Shown here one piece after another: positions 8,768-17,764 of a DNA stretch of 64,000 nt. Positions within the stretch are counted from its first letter, which is position 1; each line of letters starts with the position of its first letter. Where the stretch lies: contig NZ_JANHAP010000007.1 of the NCBI RefSeq assembly GCF_024734385.1, positions 62,001-126,000 of the forward strand, read 5' to 3'. The position numbers and the translations under genes are program-made. This stretch comes from Dasania sp. GY-MA-18 (GTDB lineage: Bacteria; Pseudomonadota; Gammaproteobacteria; Pseudomonadales; Dasaniaceae). The notes under the pieces were generated by a model. It searched no databases and was not told the DNA's origin. It saw nothing but the letters and a program-made list of their open reading frames with translations.

Positions 8768-10426
8768 ATGGTTGGTCGGCAAATAATAAGCGCTAGTGTA
8801 CTGACACTATTAACCTCCTGTGCATGGACTCCCATGGAAACACGGGATACTGCTACCGTAGATGGTGCCAAGCAAATCCTGCACGATGCAGCGCAGCAAA
8901 AGGCTGCGGCGGGTGAGCCGCCAGCGGCGATTAGCGATGCGTTATTACCCAGTATTAGCACCCAACTAGCTGCTATAGGTGGCGAAGAAGAGCGCTTTGA
9001 GGTGTATGTTGATGGCGTAGATGCACGCAGCTTTTTTATGGGCTTGGTTAAGGACACCGATTACAACATGGTGGTACACCCGGATGTAAGCGGCAGCATT
9101 AGTTTAGAGTTGCGCAATGTCACCGTGGCCGAGGTCATGGATGTAGTGCGTGAGGTTTACGGTTATCCCTATAAGAAGCGCGGTAACCTCTATCAAGTAT
9201 TGCCCGGCGGTTTGCAGTCAGAAGTATTTAAAATAGATTACCTCAGCTTAAAGCGCCGTGGTATATCCGAAACCAAAGTGAGCGCTGGGCAAGTGACCAA
9301 CGCTGGCAGTAGTAATAGTGGCGGCAGCAATAACAGCAATAGCTCAAGCAAAAAGAATAATCGCGGTGGCGGTGGTCGCAATGGCGGCACTACCGCGGTG
9401 GGCACCTTAATAGAAACCACCACCGAGTCAGATTTTTGGGGTGAATTAAAACAAACCCTAAGTATGCTGATAGGTGTGGGCGAAGGCCGTAATGTGGTGG
9501 TGACTCCGCAGGCAGGCGTGGTAGTGGTGAAAGCGGATGCCGGCGAGCTGGAAGTGGTGCGAGAGTATTTGCGCAGCACTGAGCTAATTATGCGCAGGCA
9601 GGTAGTGCTAGAGGCAAAAATATTAGAGGTGCAATTATCTGATGGCTATCAAAGCGGCATTAACTGGACGGCCTTAGCCGATCCCGGCAGCAATAATAGT
9701 TTAGCCTTTGGCCTTAGCGGTTCATCACCCGCGACTGCCGCTGGCGGTGTATTTAGCTTGGCCTACGACACCGGTGATTTTTTTGGCGTGATACAGTTAT
9801 TGGAAACGCAGGGTAATGTGCAGGTGTTATCCAGCCCCAGAATATCAACGGTCAACAATCAGCAGGCGGTGATTAAAGTCGGCCAGGATGAGTTTTTTGT
9901 GACGCAGGTTTCTAATACCACTACGACTTCTTCGGGCGGTACTACAAGTAGCCCCGAGGTTGAGTTAACGCCTTTCTTTTCGGGCATAGCCTTGGATGTT
10001 ACCCCGCAAATCAGCGGTGAAGACGAAATAATTTTACATATACACCCTTCTATTAGTGAGGTGACGGATCAGGTTAAGACCGTCAGCCTAGGCAACTCTG
10101 TGGTAGAGCTGCCTTTAGCCTTAAGCACCATACGTGAGACCGACAGCATTGTTTATGCTCGCAGCGGCGACGTGGTAGTGCTGGGCGGCTTAATGCAAGA
10201 CACCACGGTAGAAGATAATTCCGGTATGCCAGGCTTATCGGATGTGCCTTTATTGGGGCATTTGTTTACCCAAGAGCGCAACAAAACGGTAAAAAGCGAG
10301 CTAGTGATTTTACTCAAGCCCGTTATCGTGGGTGCCGACGGCATGTCTGAATCACTGAATGAATCAGCGCGACGTTTTGATCAGTTTCGTGAAGCCATGG
10401 AACCCATGTATTTTGGGCGGCAATAA
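8768..10426 (+). CDS. mshL: MSHA secretin MshL
   Basis: This 552-residue secretin starts with a lipoprotein-like signal (SVLTLLTSCAW), followed by an N-terminal secretin/TonB short domain at about residues 85-150 (VYVDGVDARSFFMGLVKDTD). A Ser/Gly/Asn-rich linker spans about 177-210 (SNSGGSNNSNSSSKKNNRGG). The secretin barrel domain follows, with the late motif VVLGGLMQDTTVEDNSGMPG and VPLLGHLF near residue 500. It forms the outer-membrane ring through which the pilus leaves. The gene abuts mshK and is followed 29 bases later by mshM. Confidence 0.92.
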   Translation: MVGRQIISASVLTLLTSCAWTPMETRDTATVDGAKQILHDAAQQKAAAGEPPAAISDALLPSISTQLAAIGGEEERFEVYVDGVDARSFFMGLVKDTDYNMVVHPDVSGSISLELRNVTVAEVMDVVREVYGYPYKKRGNLYQVLPGGLQSEVFKIDYLSLKRRGISETKVSAGQVTNAGSSNSGGSNNSNSSSKKNNRGGGGRNGGTTAVGTLIETTTESDFWGELKQTLSMLIGVGEGRNVVVTPQAGVVVVKADAGELEVVREYLRSTELIMRRQVVLEAKILEVQLSDGYQSGINWTALADPGSNNSLAFGLSGSSPATAAGGVFSLAYDTGDFFGVIQLLETQGNVQVLSSPRISTVNNQQAVIKVGQDEFFVTQVSNTTTTSSGGTTSSPEVELTPFFSGIALDVTPQISGEDEIILHIHPSISEVTDQVKTVSLGNSVVELPLALSTIRETDSIVYARSGDVVVLGGLMQDTTVEDNSGMPGLSDVPLLGHLFTQERNKTVKSELVILLKPVIVGADGMSESLNESARRFDQFREAMEPMYFGRQ

Positions 10427-10455
10427 GCTAATCGTATCGCTAAGCGGCAACGACT

Positions 10456-11310
10456 ATGTATAACGAACACTTTGGGTTAAAAGAGCAGCCATTTGGCCTA
10501 ACGCCCAATACCTCGTACTTTTACAATGTAAGAGCTTATCGCGAAGCTTTTAACATGCTGCGTGTAGCGCTAAGCAATGGCGAGGGTTTTATCAAAGTCG
10601 TGGGTGAGGTCGGCACTGGCAAAACCCTATTGTGTCGCAAATTATTAAATAGTTTGGGCGATGATTATTATAGCGCCTATATACCCAATCCCTTTCTTAG
10701 TCCTGTAGCTTTGTACAAAGCTTTGGCAGAAGAGCTGGGGGTGAAATGCAAAACCCGCGATGGCGTTAATGAATTTCAAAAGTCGATTAATGAGCGTTTA
10801 ATTGAGTTGGTGGCCGAAGGTAAACGGGTAGTGCTGGTGATAGATGAAGCGCAAACCATGCCGGAAAAAACCTTAGAGGCCTTGCGCTTAATTTCTAATT
10901 TAGAAACCGAAACGAGTAAGCTGATACATATTATCTTATTTGGTCAGCCTGAGCTGGATCGTATTTTAGCCCAGCATGAATTGCGGCAATTAAAACAGCG
11001 TATTACCTTTTCCTGTCAGCTTACCCCTTTAGATAAAGAGGGCGTAAGCAGCTATATACAGCATCGTTTAAACACCGCTGGTTATCACGGCGAACAATTA
11101 TTTCATAATAATGCTGTGGCCTTGCTGGCCAAAGCCAGCAGAGGGGTGCCTAGGTTAATCAATATGCTATGCCATAAGTCCTTAATGTGTGCCTATGGCA
11201 AAGGGGTAAGGCAAATAGACAGAGTGCATGTGCTAGCCGCGATTAATGATACCGAAGATGCCAGCTTGCCCAATCCCTTTATGCGTTGGTTGTGGAGCAT
11301 GAGCTCATGA
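10456..11310 (+). CDS. mshM: MSHA ATPase MshM (ExeA-like AAA ATPase)
   Basis: This 284-residue AAA ATPase of the ExeA/GspA type starts with the family signature YNEHFGLKEQPFGLTPNTSY. It carries Walker A GEVGTGKT at about residues 51-58 and Walker B VVLVIDEAQ near 130. A C-terminal helical lid follows (ASRGVPRLINMLCHKSLM). In related systems such ATPases help insert or assemble the secretin through peptidoglycan; here that role is inferred. Its stop overlaps the mshN start (ATGA at 11307-11310). Confidence 0.88.
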   Translation: MYNEHFGLKEQPFGLTPNTSYFYNVRAYREAFNMLRVALSNGEGFIKVVGEVGTGKTLLCRKLLNSLGDDYYSAYIPNPFLSPVALYKALAEELGVKCKTRDGVNEFQKSINERLIELVAEGKRVVLVIDEAQTMPEKTLEALRLISNLETETSKLIHIILFGQPELDRILAQHELRQLKQRITFSCQLTPLDKEGVSSYIQHRLNTAGYHGEQLFHNNAVALLAKASRGVPRLINMLCHKSLMCAYGKGVRQIDRVHVLAAINDTEDASLPNPFMRWLWSMSS

Positions 11311-12686
11311 GTTTAGTTAACGACATGCTCAACGATCTAGAAAAGCGCCGGCTGGAGCAGCCCGCGCAAGGTGAAAACCTAGAGTGGCTAACCGGCCAGG
11401 CACCTGCTCAGAAAAAAAGTAAGCGGCCCCTATATATTGCAGTGCTGCTACTCGCGTTAGTGGTGGTTAGCGTTTTATTGCTGCAACAGTACCAGCTTAA
11501 TTCTAGTTTGCCTGTGGCCCAACAATTATTAACACAACATGGCAATATGGCGGCTAAAACGGCTGTGGTTAATGAAATAGCCTCGCCTGACGCTGACACT
11601 GATGCTGCCCCCAGCCCTAGTATTGAGCCTGCTCGTATTAGCGCAATTGACTTTGAAAAAAACGCGCAAGGCTTGTTAATACACATTAACGCCACGCAGG
11701 CGGTGGATTATCAAATTACACAGGGCTCGCAGCAGCTGGAAATCAGTGTTGATAAAGTCACAGCACAATTGCCCCAGCAGTTAGCACCAGTACAGCCGCC
11801 GATTAAGGCAGTGTCTTTTCGCCCCCAAAACGAAGGTATGGTATTGCTGTTTGATTTACAGCGTGCCATCACTATTAAAAGCGAGCGTATTAATAACGGC
11901 CAATTACAATTGCTAATAGCGCCTGAACCAGCGGTAGTTAGCGCAAAGCCTGTTGCACCTGCCAAGCCTGTGGCTGCCAAATCTGTGGCTACGATGCCGT
12001 TGCCAGCAGCGGTGAATAAAACAAACGCGGCCACCCCGCCGATGAAAACCAGTACGCCACTGACCTTAGGTCAGCAAGACAGCTTGGTGGTCAAAGAGGC
12101 AACAGCGGCAATACGCAGTGGTGACGAAGCTGCAGCCGAAGATAAGCTACAACGCTTTTTGCAGCGTTACCCCGAGGCACCCGCTGCTAATACCTTATTG
12201 ATAGAGTTGCTGATTAAGCAAAACCGTTTGGCTGCTGCGCAAACGTTATTAGATACACAGCCCGCCCTGATTTCACAGTCCAGTGCTTTGCGCCGCCTGC
12301 AGGCACACTTACTGGTGCTAAATAAAGATCCAGAAAAAGCGGTGCAGCTACTGCTTAGTAAACAGCCCGATATTAAATCGGAAACGCCTTATTATGAGTT
12401 GCTGGCTATGGCTGCCCAGCGTGCGCAGCAATATTCCTTGTCGGTACAGGTGTACAAAAGCCTGCTGCGTTTTGATGCGGGCCAAGGGAGCTGGTGGGTA
12501 GGCTTGGCTATCTCTGAAGAATTAATGGGCTTAAAGGCCGACGCGCGCGCAGATTTTTTACAAGCTATGCGCGCGGGTCGTATTACACCATCGCTGCGTG
12601 ACTATGCTCGCAGCCGTTATGATGCTTTGGCCGGCGCCGTTAATGTTTACCCATCATCGTCAGCAGAGGGTGCTAATGGCGAATAA
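11307..12686 (+). CDS. mshN: MSHA biogenesis protein MshN (TPR)
   Basis: I chose ATG 11307 because it gives the family start MSLVNDMLNDLEKRR and overlaps the mshM stop. The protein (459 residues) has a short cytoplasmic N-terminus, one membrane segment at about residues 44-63 (PLYIAVLLLALVVVSVLLL), a beta-rich AMIN-like periplasmic part (about 110-215), an Ala/Pro/Lys-rich linker (about 215-260) and C-terminal TPR-like helical repeats (about 270-440). It probably bridges the inner membrane, peptidoglycan and secretin. Its end overlaps the mshE start by 11 bases. Confidence 0.85.
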   Translation: MSLVNDMLNDLEKRRLEQPAQGENLEWLTGQAPAQKKSKRPLYIAVLLLALVVVSVLLLQQYQLNSSLPVAQQLLTQHGNMAAKTAVVNEIASPDADTDAAPSPSIEPARISAIDFEKNAQGLLIHINATQAVDYQITQGSQQLEISVDKVTAQLPQQLAPVQPPIKAVSFRPQNEGMVLLFDLQRAITIKSERINNGQLQLLIAPEPAVVSAKPVAPAKPVAAKSVATMPLPAAVNKTNAATPPMKTSTPLTLGQQDSLVVKEATAAIRSGDEAAAEDKLQRFLQRYPEAPAANTLLIELLIKQNRLAAAQTLLDTQPALISQSSALRRLQAHLLVLNKDPEKAVQLLLSKQPDIKSETPYYELLAMAAQRAQQYSLSVQVYKSLLRFDAGQGSWWVGLAISEELMGLKADARADFLQAMRAGRITPSLRDYARSRYDALAGAVNVYPSSSAEGANGE

Positions 12687-14436
12687 GAAAGAAGTAAAAA
12701 AAATCCGCTTAGGTGATCTGCTGGTTGGCGAAGGTTTAATTAGCGATCAGCAGTTGGGCGATGCCCTGGCTTCGCAAAAAACCAGCGGCAAAAAATTGGG
12801 CCGGGCGTTAATTGATTTAGGCTTTATCGAAGAAGACGCCATGCTGGGCCTGTTGTCACAGCAGTTGGATGTACCTTTTATACAGCTGCGTAACTACGAC
12901 TTTAATTTTGAGCTTACCGCGCGCCTGCCTGAAACCTATGCCCGCCGCTTTCGCGCGGTTGTGTTGAAAGAACAAAACGGCCATATATTAATAGGCATGG
13001 CCGACCCCACAGATATTTTTGGCTTTGATGAATTATCGCGCATCATACAGCAGCCCTTAGATTTAGCCGTGGTGCGTGAGTCTGAATTATTAGACTCCTT
13101 AGACATACTCTATAGACGTACCCAAGAGATTTCATCGCTGGCGGAAGAGCTGGAAGATGAATTGGGCGATGACGATGGCGACGTTGATTACCTAGAGGCC
13201 ACCGGTGCCGAAGATGCGCCGGTGGTTAAACTGCTGCGTTCTATTTTTGAAGATGCGGTGCAGGTTAAGGCCTCGGATATACATATAGAGCCCGACGAAA
13301 CCGTGTTGCGTATACGGCAGCGGGTGGATGGCGTGTTGCAAGAACACGTGATGAACGAAAAGCGTATCGCGCCTGCACTAGTGCTGCGCTTAAAACTAAT
13401 GTCGGGTTTAAATATTTCAGAAAAACGTTTGCCGCAAGATGGCCGTTTTAATATCGCGGTAAAAGGCCGCAGCATAGATGTACGTATTTCTACCTTGCCG
13501 GCACAGTTTGGCGAGTCGGTGGTTATGCGTTTGCTGGACCAAGGTGACGGCGCTATAGACCTTAACCATGTAGGCATGCCCCAAAACTTGCTGACCAAGT
13601 TTCGCCATCAAGTCACCCGGCCCCATGGTTTGATATTGGTAACCGGCCCCACCGGTAGTGGTAAAACCACTACGCTTTACGGCGCACTGCAAGAGCTCAA
13701 TAAAGCGGAAAAGAAAATTATCACCGTAGAAGATCCGGTGGAATACACCCTGCCGCGTATTACTCAGGTGCAGGTCAATGAAAAAATTGGTCTGGGCTTT
13801 GGCCAGGTACTGCGTTCAACCCTGCGACAAGATCCCGATATTTTATTAGTGGGTGAGATCCGTGACCAAGAGACCGCCGAAATTGCCGTGCGCGCCTCGC
13901 TAACCGGTCACTTGGTGCTCTCTACCTTGCACACCAACGATGCCATTACCTCGGCCATGCGCTTAATAGATGTGGGCTTGGAGGGCTATTTAGTGGCCAG
14001 CTCCTTAAGAGCAGTAGTGGCGCAGCGCTTGGTGCGTCGTATCTGCGAAAGCTGTCGTCAGCCCTATCAGCCCACTGCCCAAGAGAAGCAGTGGTTAAAT
14101 GCATTGGCCGATAATATTGATAACGTAAACTTTAGCTCAGGGCGGGGCTGCTCGCACTGTAACCACACAGGCTATAGAGGCCGTATTGGTATTTTTGAAT
14201 TATTGGAAATAGACAACGAAATGGCCGATGCCCTGCGTGTGTCTGATCCCATCGCCTTTGCGGCCGCCGCTAGAAAACAGCCAGGCTTTAAGCCGCTCAC
14301 CGTATGCGCCTTGGAATACGCCACCCAAGGCATTACCTCTATAGAAGAAGTGTTGCGGGTCTCCGAACAAATAGCCGAAGAAGGTGAGGCGAAAGTGATA
14401 GAGCAGGTACAGCAACAACCCGAGGCAGAGGCCTAA
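12676..14436 (+). CDS. mshE: pilus extension ATPase MshE with c-di-GMP-binding N-terminus
   Basis: I chose ATG 12676 (MANKKEVKKIRLGDLLVGEG) behind AGAGGG rather than an upstream in-frame start at 12598. The 586-residue GspE/PilB-type ATPase powers pilus extension. At about residues 11-34 the MshEN motif is complete (Arg-Leu-Gly, then Leu, Gly, Leu, Leu and Gln at the spacing of the published 24-residue motif). A second, slightly degenerate copy follows (KKLGRALIDLGFIEED). MshEN domains bind c-di-GMP. Walker A GPTGSGKTT is near residue 322, with Asp and His boxes after it. A zinc tetracysteine CESC...CSHC lies near residues 457-498. Confidence 0.93.
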   Translation: MANKKEVKKIRLGDLLVGEGLISDQQLGDALASQKTSGKKLGRALIDLGFIEEDAMLGLLSQQLDVPFIQLRNYDFNFELTARLPETYARRFRAVVLKEQNGHILIGMADPTDIFGFDELSRIIQQPLDLAVVRESELLDSLDILYRRTQEISSLAEELEDELGDDDGDVDYLEATGAEDAPVVKLLRSIFEDAVQVKASDIHIEPDETVLRIRQRVDGVLQEHVMNEKRIAPALVLRLKLMSGLNISEKRLPQDGRFNIAVKGRSIDVRISTLPAQFGESVVMRLLDQGDGAIDLNHVGMPQNLLTKFRHQVTRPHGLILVTGPTGSGKTTTLYGALQELNKAEKKIITVEDPVEYTLPRITQVQVNEKIGLGFGQVLRSTLRQDPDILLVGEIRDQETAEIAVRASLTGHLVLSTLHTNDAITSAMRLIDVGLEGYLVASSLRAVVAQRLVRRICESCRQPYQPTAQEKQWLNALADNIDNVNFSSGRGCSHCNHTGYRGRIGIFELLEIDNEMADALRVSDPIAFAAAARKQPGFKPLTVCALEYATQGITSIEEVLRVSEQIAEEGEAKVIEQVQQQPEAEA

Positions 14437-14439
14437 GCC

Positions 14440-15657
14440 ATGGCTCAGTTTCAATACCGAGGCCGCGACCGCGGCGGTGAACTAGTCACCGGCACCTTAG
14501 AAGGCGTATCGGTAGACGCGGTGGCCAGCCAGCTGCAGGGGCGTGGGGTAACGCCTATTGCCGTGGTCGAAGCGGTAGAGAAAAAGGCCTTGCAACTGCC
14601 CAAGCTGTTTAAGCAAAAAGTCGCCCTAGAAGAGCTGATTATGTTCAGCCGCCAAATGTACAGCTTAAACCGCGCCGGTGTTGCCATTAACCAGTCTATA
14701 AAAGGCATGGCCGCCTCGGTGAATAACGAAACCCTAGCCCAGGTGCTGACGGATGTGGGTAATACACTTAACACCGGGGTGACCTTATCCAATGCCCTGC
14801 GTCGCCACGGTGAAGTATTTGACGACTTGTACGTCAATATTGTGCAAGTAGGTGAAAACACCGGTAGGTTGGATTTAGCTTTTCAGCAGCTGGCGCAATA
14901 CTTGGCCTTAGAGAAAGATACCCGTCGCCGTATTAAAACCGCCGTGCGCTATCCGGTATTTGTGCTTATCGCCATTAGCATTGCCATAGTGGTATTAAAC
15001 CTATTTGTGATACCGGTGTTTGCCGACATGTTTGCCAAGTTTGGCGCCGACCTGCCATGGGCAACCAAGGTATTGATAGGCACCTCGTGGTTTTTTGTTA
15101 ATTACTGGCACTTATTATTGGTAGGCTTAGTATTAGCGACTTTTGGGGTACGTTATTACTTACAAACTGATGATGGCGAGCGCCGCTGGGATAGGCAGAA
15201 GCTGCGCATACCATTGATAGGCAGTATTTTAGAGCGCTCCATGCTGGCACGTTTTAGCCGTTGCTTTGCCATGATGCTAGGCTCAGGGGTGCCGCTGATA
15301 CAGGCCTTAGACTTAACCGCCAAGGCGGTGGGCAACCGCTATATAGGCGAAAAAATCAGCGGCATGCGCGATGGCATACAAAGGGGCGAAAGCCTGCTGC
15401 GCACTTCTAGCCAATCAGCTATGTTTACGCCACTGGTACTGCAAATGCTGCAAGTAGGCGAAGAAACCGGCCAAGTGGATGAGCTGCTCAGTGAAGTGGC
15501 GCTGTATTACGAAGAGGAAGTGGACTACGACCTAAAAAACCTCAGCAGCATGATAGAGCCTATATTAATCGTCTGCATCGCTGGCATAGTGATGATACTG
15601 GCGCTGGGCATCTTCCTGCCTATGTGGGACATGATGAGCGTGATGCAGGGGAAATAA
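14440..15657 (+). CDS. mshG: inner-membrane platform protein MshG (PilC/GspF-like)
   Basis: This 405-residue protein has the two repeated T2SSF domains of PilC/GspF proteins: EELIMFSRQMYSLNRAGVAI near residue 65 and SMLARFSRCFAMMLGSGVPL near residue 268. Three membrane spans are visible (about 170-195, 222-240 and 372-395). It forms the inner-membrane platform that works with MshE to lift pilins into the fibre. It follows mshE after three bases. A 12-base inverted repeat lies just behind its stop, where mshF is found in Vibrio-type loci. Confidence 0.92.
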   Translation: MAQFQYRGRDRGGELVTGTLEGVSVDAVASQLQGRGVTPIAVVEAVEKKALQLPKLFKQKVALEELIMFSRQMYSLNRAGVAINQSIKGMAASVNNETLAQVLTDVGNTLNTGVTLSNALRRHGEVFDDLYVNIVQVGENTGRLDLAFQQLAQYLALEKDTRRRIKTAVRYPVFVLIAISIAIVVLNLFVIPVFADMFAKFGADLPWATKVLIGTSWFFVNYWHLLLVGLVLATFGVRYYLQTDDGERRWDRQKLRIPLIGSILERSMLARFSRCFAMMLGSGVPLIQALDLTAKAVGNRYIGEKISGMRDGIQRGESLLRTSSQSAMFTPLVLQMLQVGEETGQVDELLSEVALYYEEEVDYDLKNLSSMIEPILIVCIAGIVMILALGIFLPMWDMMSVMQGK

Positions 15658-15674
15658 AATCAGTCGCTAGATGA

Positions 15675-15716
15675 CAGTCTCTAGTTGCTAGCGAAAATTT
15701 TAGGAACTAGAGACTG
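15675..15716. other. 12 bp inverted repeat between mshG and the pilin genes
   Basis: CAGTCTCTAGTT (15675-15686) and its exact complement (15705-15716) flank an 18-base spacer. RNA of either strand could form a stable stem. No T run follows, so it is not a standard terminator. It may damp read-through from the assembly genes into the pilin genes, or protect the 3' end of the upstream message. Confidence 0.5.
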
Positions 15717-15792
15717 AATTAATGTGAAGTATGAGAAGTAAAACCTAAATTATTGTCTATACTTGCAATATTACGATGAGTACAATGAAATA

Positions 15793-16401
15793 ATGAATAA
15801 AAATATGAATCAAAAAGGCCGCAAACAGGCGGGCTTTACCCTTATCGAGCTAGTCGTGGTTATCGTGCTGATTGCCTTATTGGCGGCTCAGGCGATGCCG
15901 CGTTTTTCAAGCTTTACTGAGCAGGCGGAGATCGCCAGCTTAGAGGGTATGGCAGGCGGCTTTGTTACCGGCATTAATATTGCCCGTGCGACTTGGTTGG
16001 TTGATGGCTATAAAAGTGGCAACAACACCTCGCCCAGTAATAAAACGGCTATAAACCTGGATGGCAAAATTATTTATATGAACGAGTCAGGCTGGCCAGT
16101 TAATACCGACCCCGCCAGCGATGCATCGGAAGACAGCCAAACCGCTACCGAGTGTGTGGAAGTGTGGCTAAGCGTGATGCAAACCGCCCCGGCCATTACC
16201 ACCAACCCCAACGACAGGGTTAATGCCAAATATTTTGCCTCGGTGATTGATCAGGCCGGTGGTGACGACAGCGGCAATACCGCTGATATATGCCGCTACG
16301 AATTAATCGTTAATGCTAAGCCCAGTGCAGTGGCTACCCATTACTTTGATTATGATTTAGCCGATGGCGAGGTGACTATCACCAAGCCCAACCTTAACTA
16401 G
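15793..16401 (+). CDS. mshB: MSHA pilin-like protein MshB
   Basis: The frame is open from a TTG at 15763, but ATG 15793 (or 15805) gives a normal short prepilin leader ending QAG, before FTLIELVVVIVLIALLAAQA. The +5 Glu of class III signal peptides is present. The mature part is about 190 residues with a Cys pair (ATECVEVW and ADICRYEL). By position before mshA it is the MshB minor or initiating pilin. No strong ribosome site is seen, so the exact start is uncertain. Confidence 0.75.
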   Translation: MNKNMNQKGRKQAGFTLIELVVVIVLIALLAAQAMPRFSSFTEQAEIASLEGMAGGFVTGINIARATWLVDGYKSGNNTSPSNKTAINLDGKIIYMNESGWPVNTDPASDASEDSQTATECVEVWLSVMQTAPAITTNPNDRVNAKYFASVIDQAGGDDSGNTADICRYELIVNAKPSAVATHYFDYDLADGEVTITKPNLN

Positions 16402-16442
16402 TATTACTGTTTTATTATTTTTATAAGAAAGAGAGGAACACC

Positions 16443-16952
16443 ATGAAACAACAACAATCGGGTTTTACCCTAATCGAATTGGTAGCCGTTATTGTGCTGC
16501 TAGGTATATTGGCTGTTACGGCTTTACCGCGTTTTGTGAATTTGCAAACAGATGCGCGTGTTGCGGTATTAGAAGGGGTGCGGGCATCTATGCAAGGGTC
16601 AATCACTCAAGTCTATGCCAAGTCTTTAATTGATGGTGTTGAAAACGTTGCAGAAGCTGCTGTGACAATAAGAATAAATGGTGCCAATACGGCAGTGGCT
16701 GTTAAAAATGGATTTCCTGCAGCAAATGATGAAACAGGCGGCACAGGTGATGGTGTTGGTGTTAGAAATTTGTTGGATATTAACTCTGCTGACATAGTTG
16801 ATAATGAAGTGGCAGATGCGACTACCTTACGTGTTGGATACGATGTGAGCGACGTTGCCGCTACTCGTTGTTATGTATTGTACACAGACTCAGCCGGTGC
16901 CGGGCAACAGCCCATTGTTACACTTGATGCTACTACGACATCAGGCTGTTAG
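16443..16952 (+). CDS. mshA: major MSHA pilin MshA
   Basis: This 169-residue prepilin has the leader MKQQQSG, cleaved before FTLIELVAVIVLLGILAVTA (Glu at +5), and continues LPRFVNLQTDARVAVLEGVR, which is typical of MshA. The C-terminal disulfide region is bounded by Cys residues in TRCYVLYTDSAGAG and the final TTSGC. GAGAGGAA lies before the ATG, the strongest ribosome site in this stretch and fitting for the major subunit. The gene looks richer in A and T than its neighbours. A related C-terminal pilin fragment follows directly downstream. Confidence 0.88.
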   Translation: MKQQQSGFTLIELVAVIVLLGILAVTALPRFVNLQTDARVAVLEGVRASMQGSITQVYAKSLIDGVENVAEAAVTIRINGANTAVAVKNGFPAANDETGGTGDGVGVRNLLDINSADIVDNEVADATTLRVGYDVSDVAATRCYVLYTDSAGAGQQPIVTLDATTTSGC

Positions 16953-16962
16953 TTTTAGCTAG

Positions 16963-17145
16963 AATATTGTGGATGTTATAGAGTGCGACACAGCAGAATT
17001 AACGTACTCTAACGAAGATGCAAGTAATGCGGCTGCGGTCACAACTGTCGAAGTTGGTTATAGCGCTACCTGCCATGTTATTTACACTGAATCTGCTGGT
17101 AGCGGTGCTTTGCCGGTTATCACTACGGATATATCTAGCTGCTAA
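16963..17145 (+). pseudogene. orphan C-terminal fragment of a second MshA-like pilin
   Basis: Reading from 16963 in frame to the TAA at 17143-17145 gives 60 residues ending ATCHVIYTESAGSGALPVIT, then TDISSC. This parallels the mshA end (TRCYVLYTDSAGAG...TSGC), including both Cys positions. No prepilin leader, start codon with ribosome site or N-terminal helix precedes it; a stop lies directly upstream in frame. It is most simply a truncated duplicate of the major pilin gene that has lost its N-terminal half. It could in principle act as a silent donor for recombination with mshA. The two copies have diverged well beyond a recent duplication. Confidence 0.8.
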
Positions 17146-17177
17146 GTAGGTTTTTAGCCTTTTAGGCTTGTTAAACC

Positions 17178-17215
17178 AAAAAAGCCTCGGTAATAATTAT
17201 TTCCGGGGCTTTTTT
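17178..17215 (+). terminator. intrinsic terminator behind the pilin genes
   Basis: AAAAAGCCTCGG and CCGGGGCTTTTTT flank a 12-base loop; the stem has one G-T wobble and ends in a T run. It follows mshA and the pilin remnant, and precedes mshC by about 55 bases. It would make an abundant short message for the major pilin and allow only partial read-through to the minor pilin genes. Confidence 0.85.
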
Positions 17216-17271
17216 ATACGTTTGTTAGGAAAAGGTTTACGTTGTGATGCAATGTGGATGGCTGCTTACTC

Positions 17272-17754
17272 ATGTCTTTATTTCAGGTTAAAAACTCTGG
17301 CTTCACCCTCATCGAACTTGTTTCGGTGATGGTGTTGCTAGGTGTTTTAGCCGTTGCCGCAATTCCCACCTTTACCGGCTCGGACGATTTCTCCGCTTAT
17401 TCCGCACAAGATCAAATTATTACCGGCGCGCGTATGGCGCAGCAAAGGGCTATGTATGATAGAGCTGCGGGTTCTTGTTATTTTCTCAATATAGCCAGCA
17501 ATAATATTAGCGTGATACGCATAGCGGGTGCTTCGTTTGGCACTATAGGCCCTACGGAAGAGTGGCGTAATGGCATAGCGGTGGATGCCGATGTGGTCAT
17601 AGCCGATGCCCAAGTTTTTTTTGATGGCCTAGGTAACGCCATAGATGCCTGCCCTGGCAGCGGTGCACCGTTAGCGGGCGTACAAACCATTACTATAGGC
17701 GCTGCGGGTTTGGCGGTATGTGTTAATCCTGCGGGATATATTTATGCTTGCTAA
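17272..17754 (+). CDS. mshC: MSHA minor pilin MshC
   Basis: ATG 17272 gives the leader MSLFQVKNSG before FTLIELVSVMVLLGVLAVAA, a normal class III signal with Glu at +5. A GTG at 17254 would add six residues and is less likely. The 160-residue protein has two Cys pairs (AAGSCYFL, DACPGSG, AVCVNP, YIYAC). It is a GspH/FimT-like minor pilin by position and size. It is the first gene after the terminator at 17178-17215. Confidence 0.8.
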   Translation: MSLFQVKNSGFTLIELVSVMVLLGVLAVAAIPTFTGSDDFSAYSAQDQIITGARMAQQRAMYDRAAGSCYFLNIASNNISVIRIAGASFGTIGPTEEWRNGIAVDADVVIADAQVFFDGLGNAIDACPGSGAPLAGVQTITIGAAGLAVCVNPAGYIYAC

Positions 17755-17764
17755 AAGGCCGCCT

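Noticed and set aside
12598-12675. Upstream extension of mshE
   Set aside because: It overlaps mshN coding sequence, has no family similarity, and the start at 12676 fits MshE and has a ribosome site.
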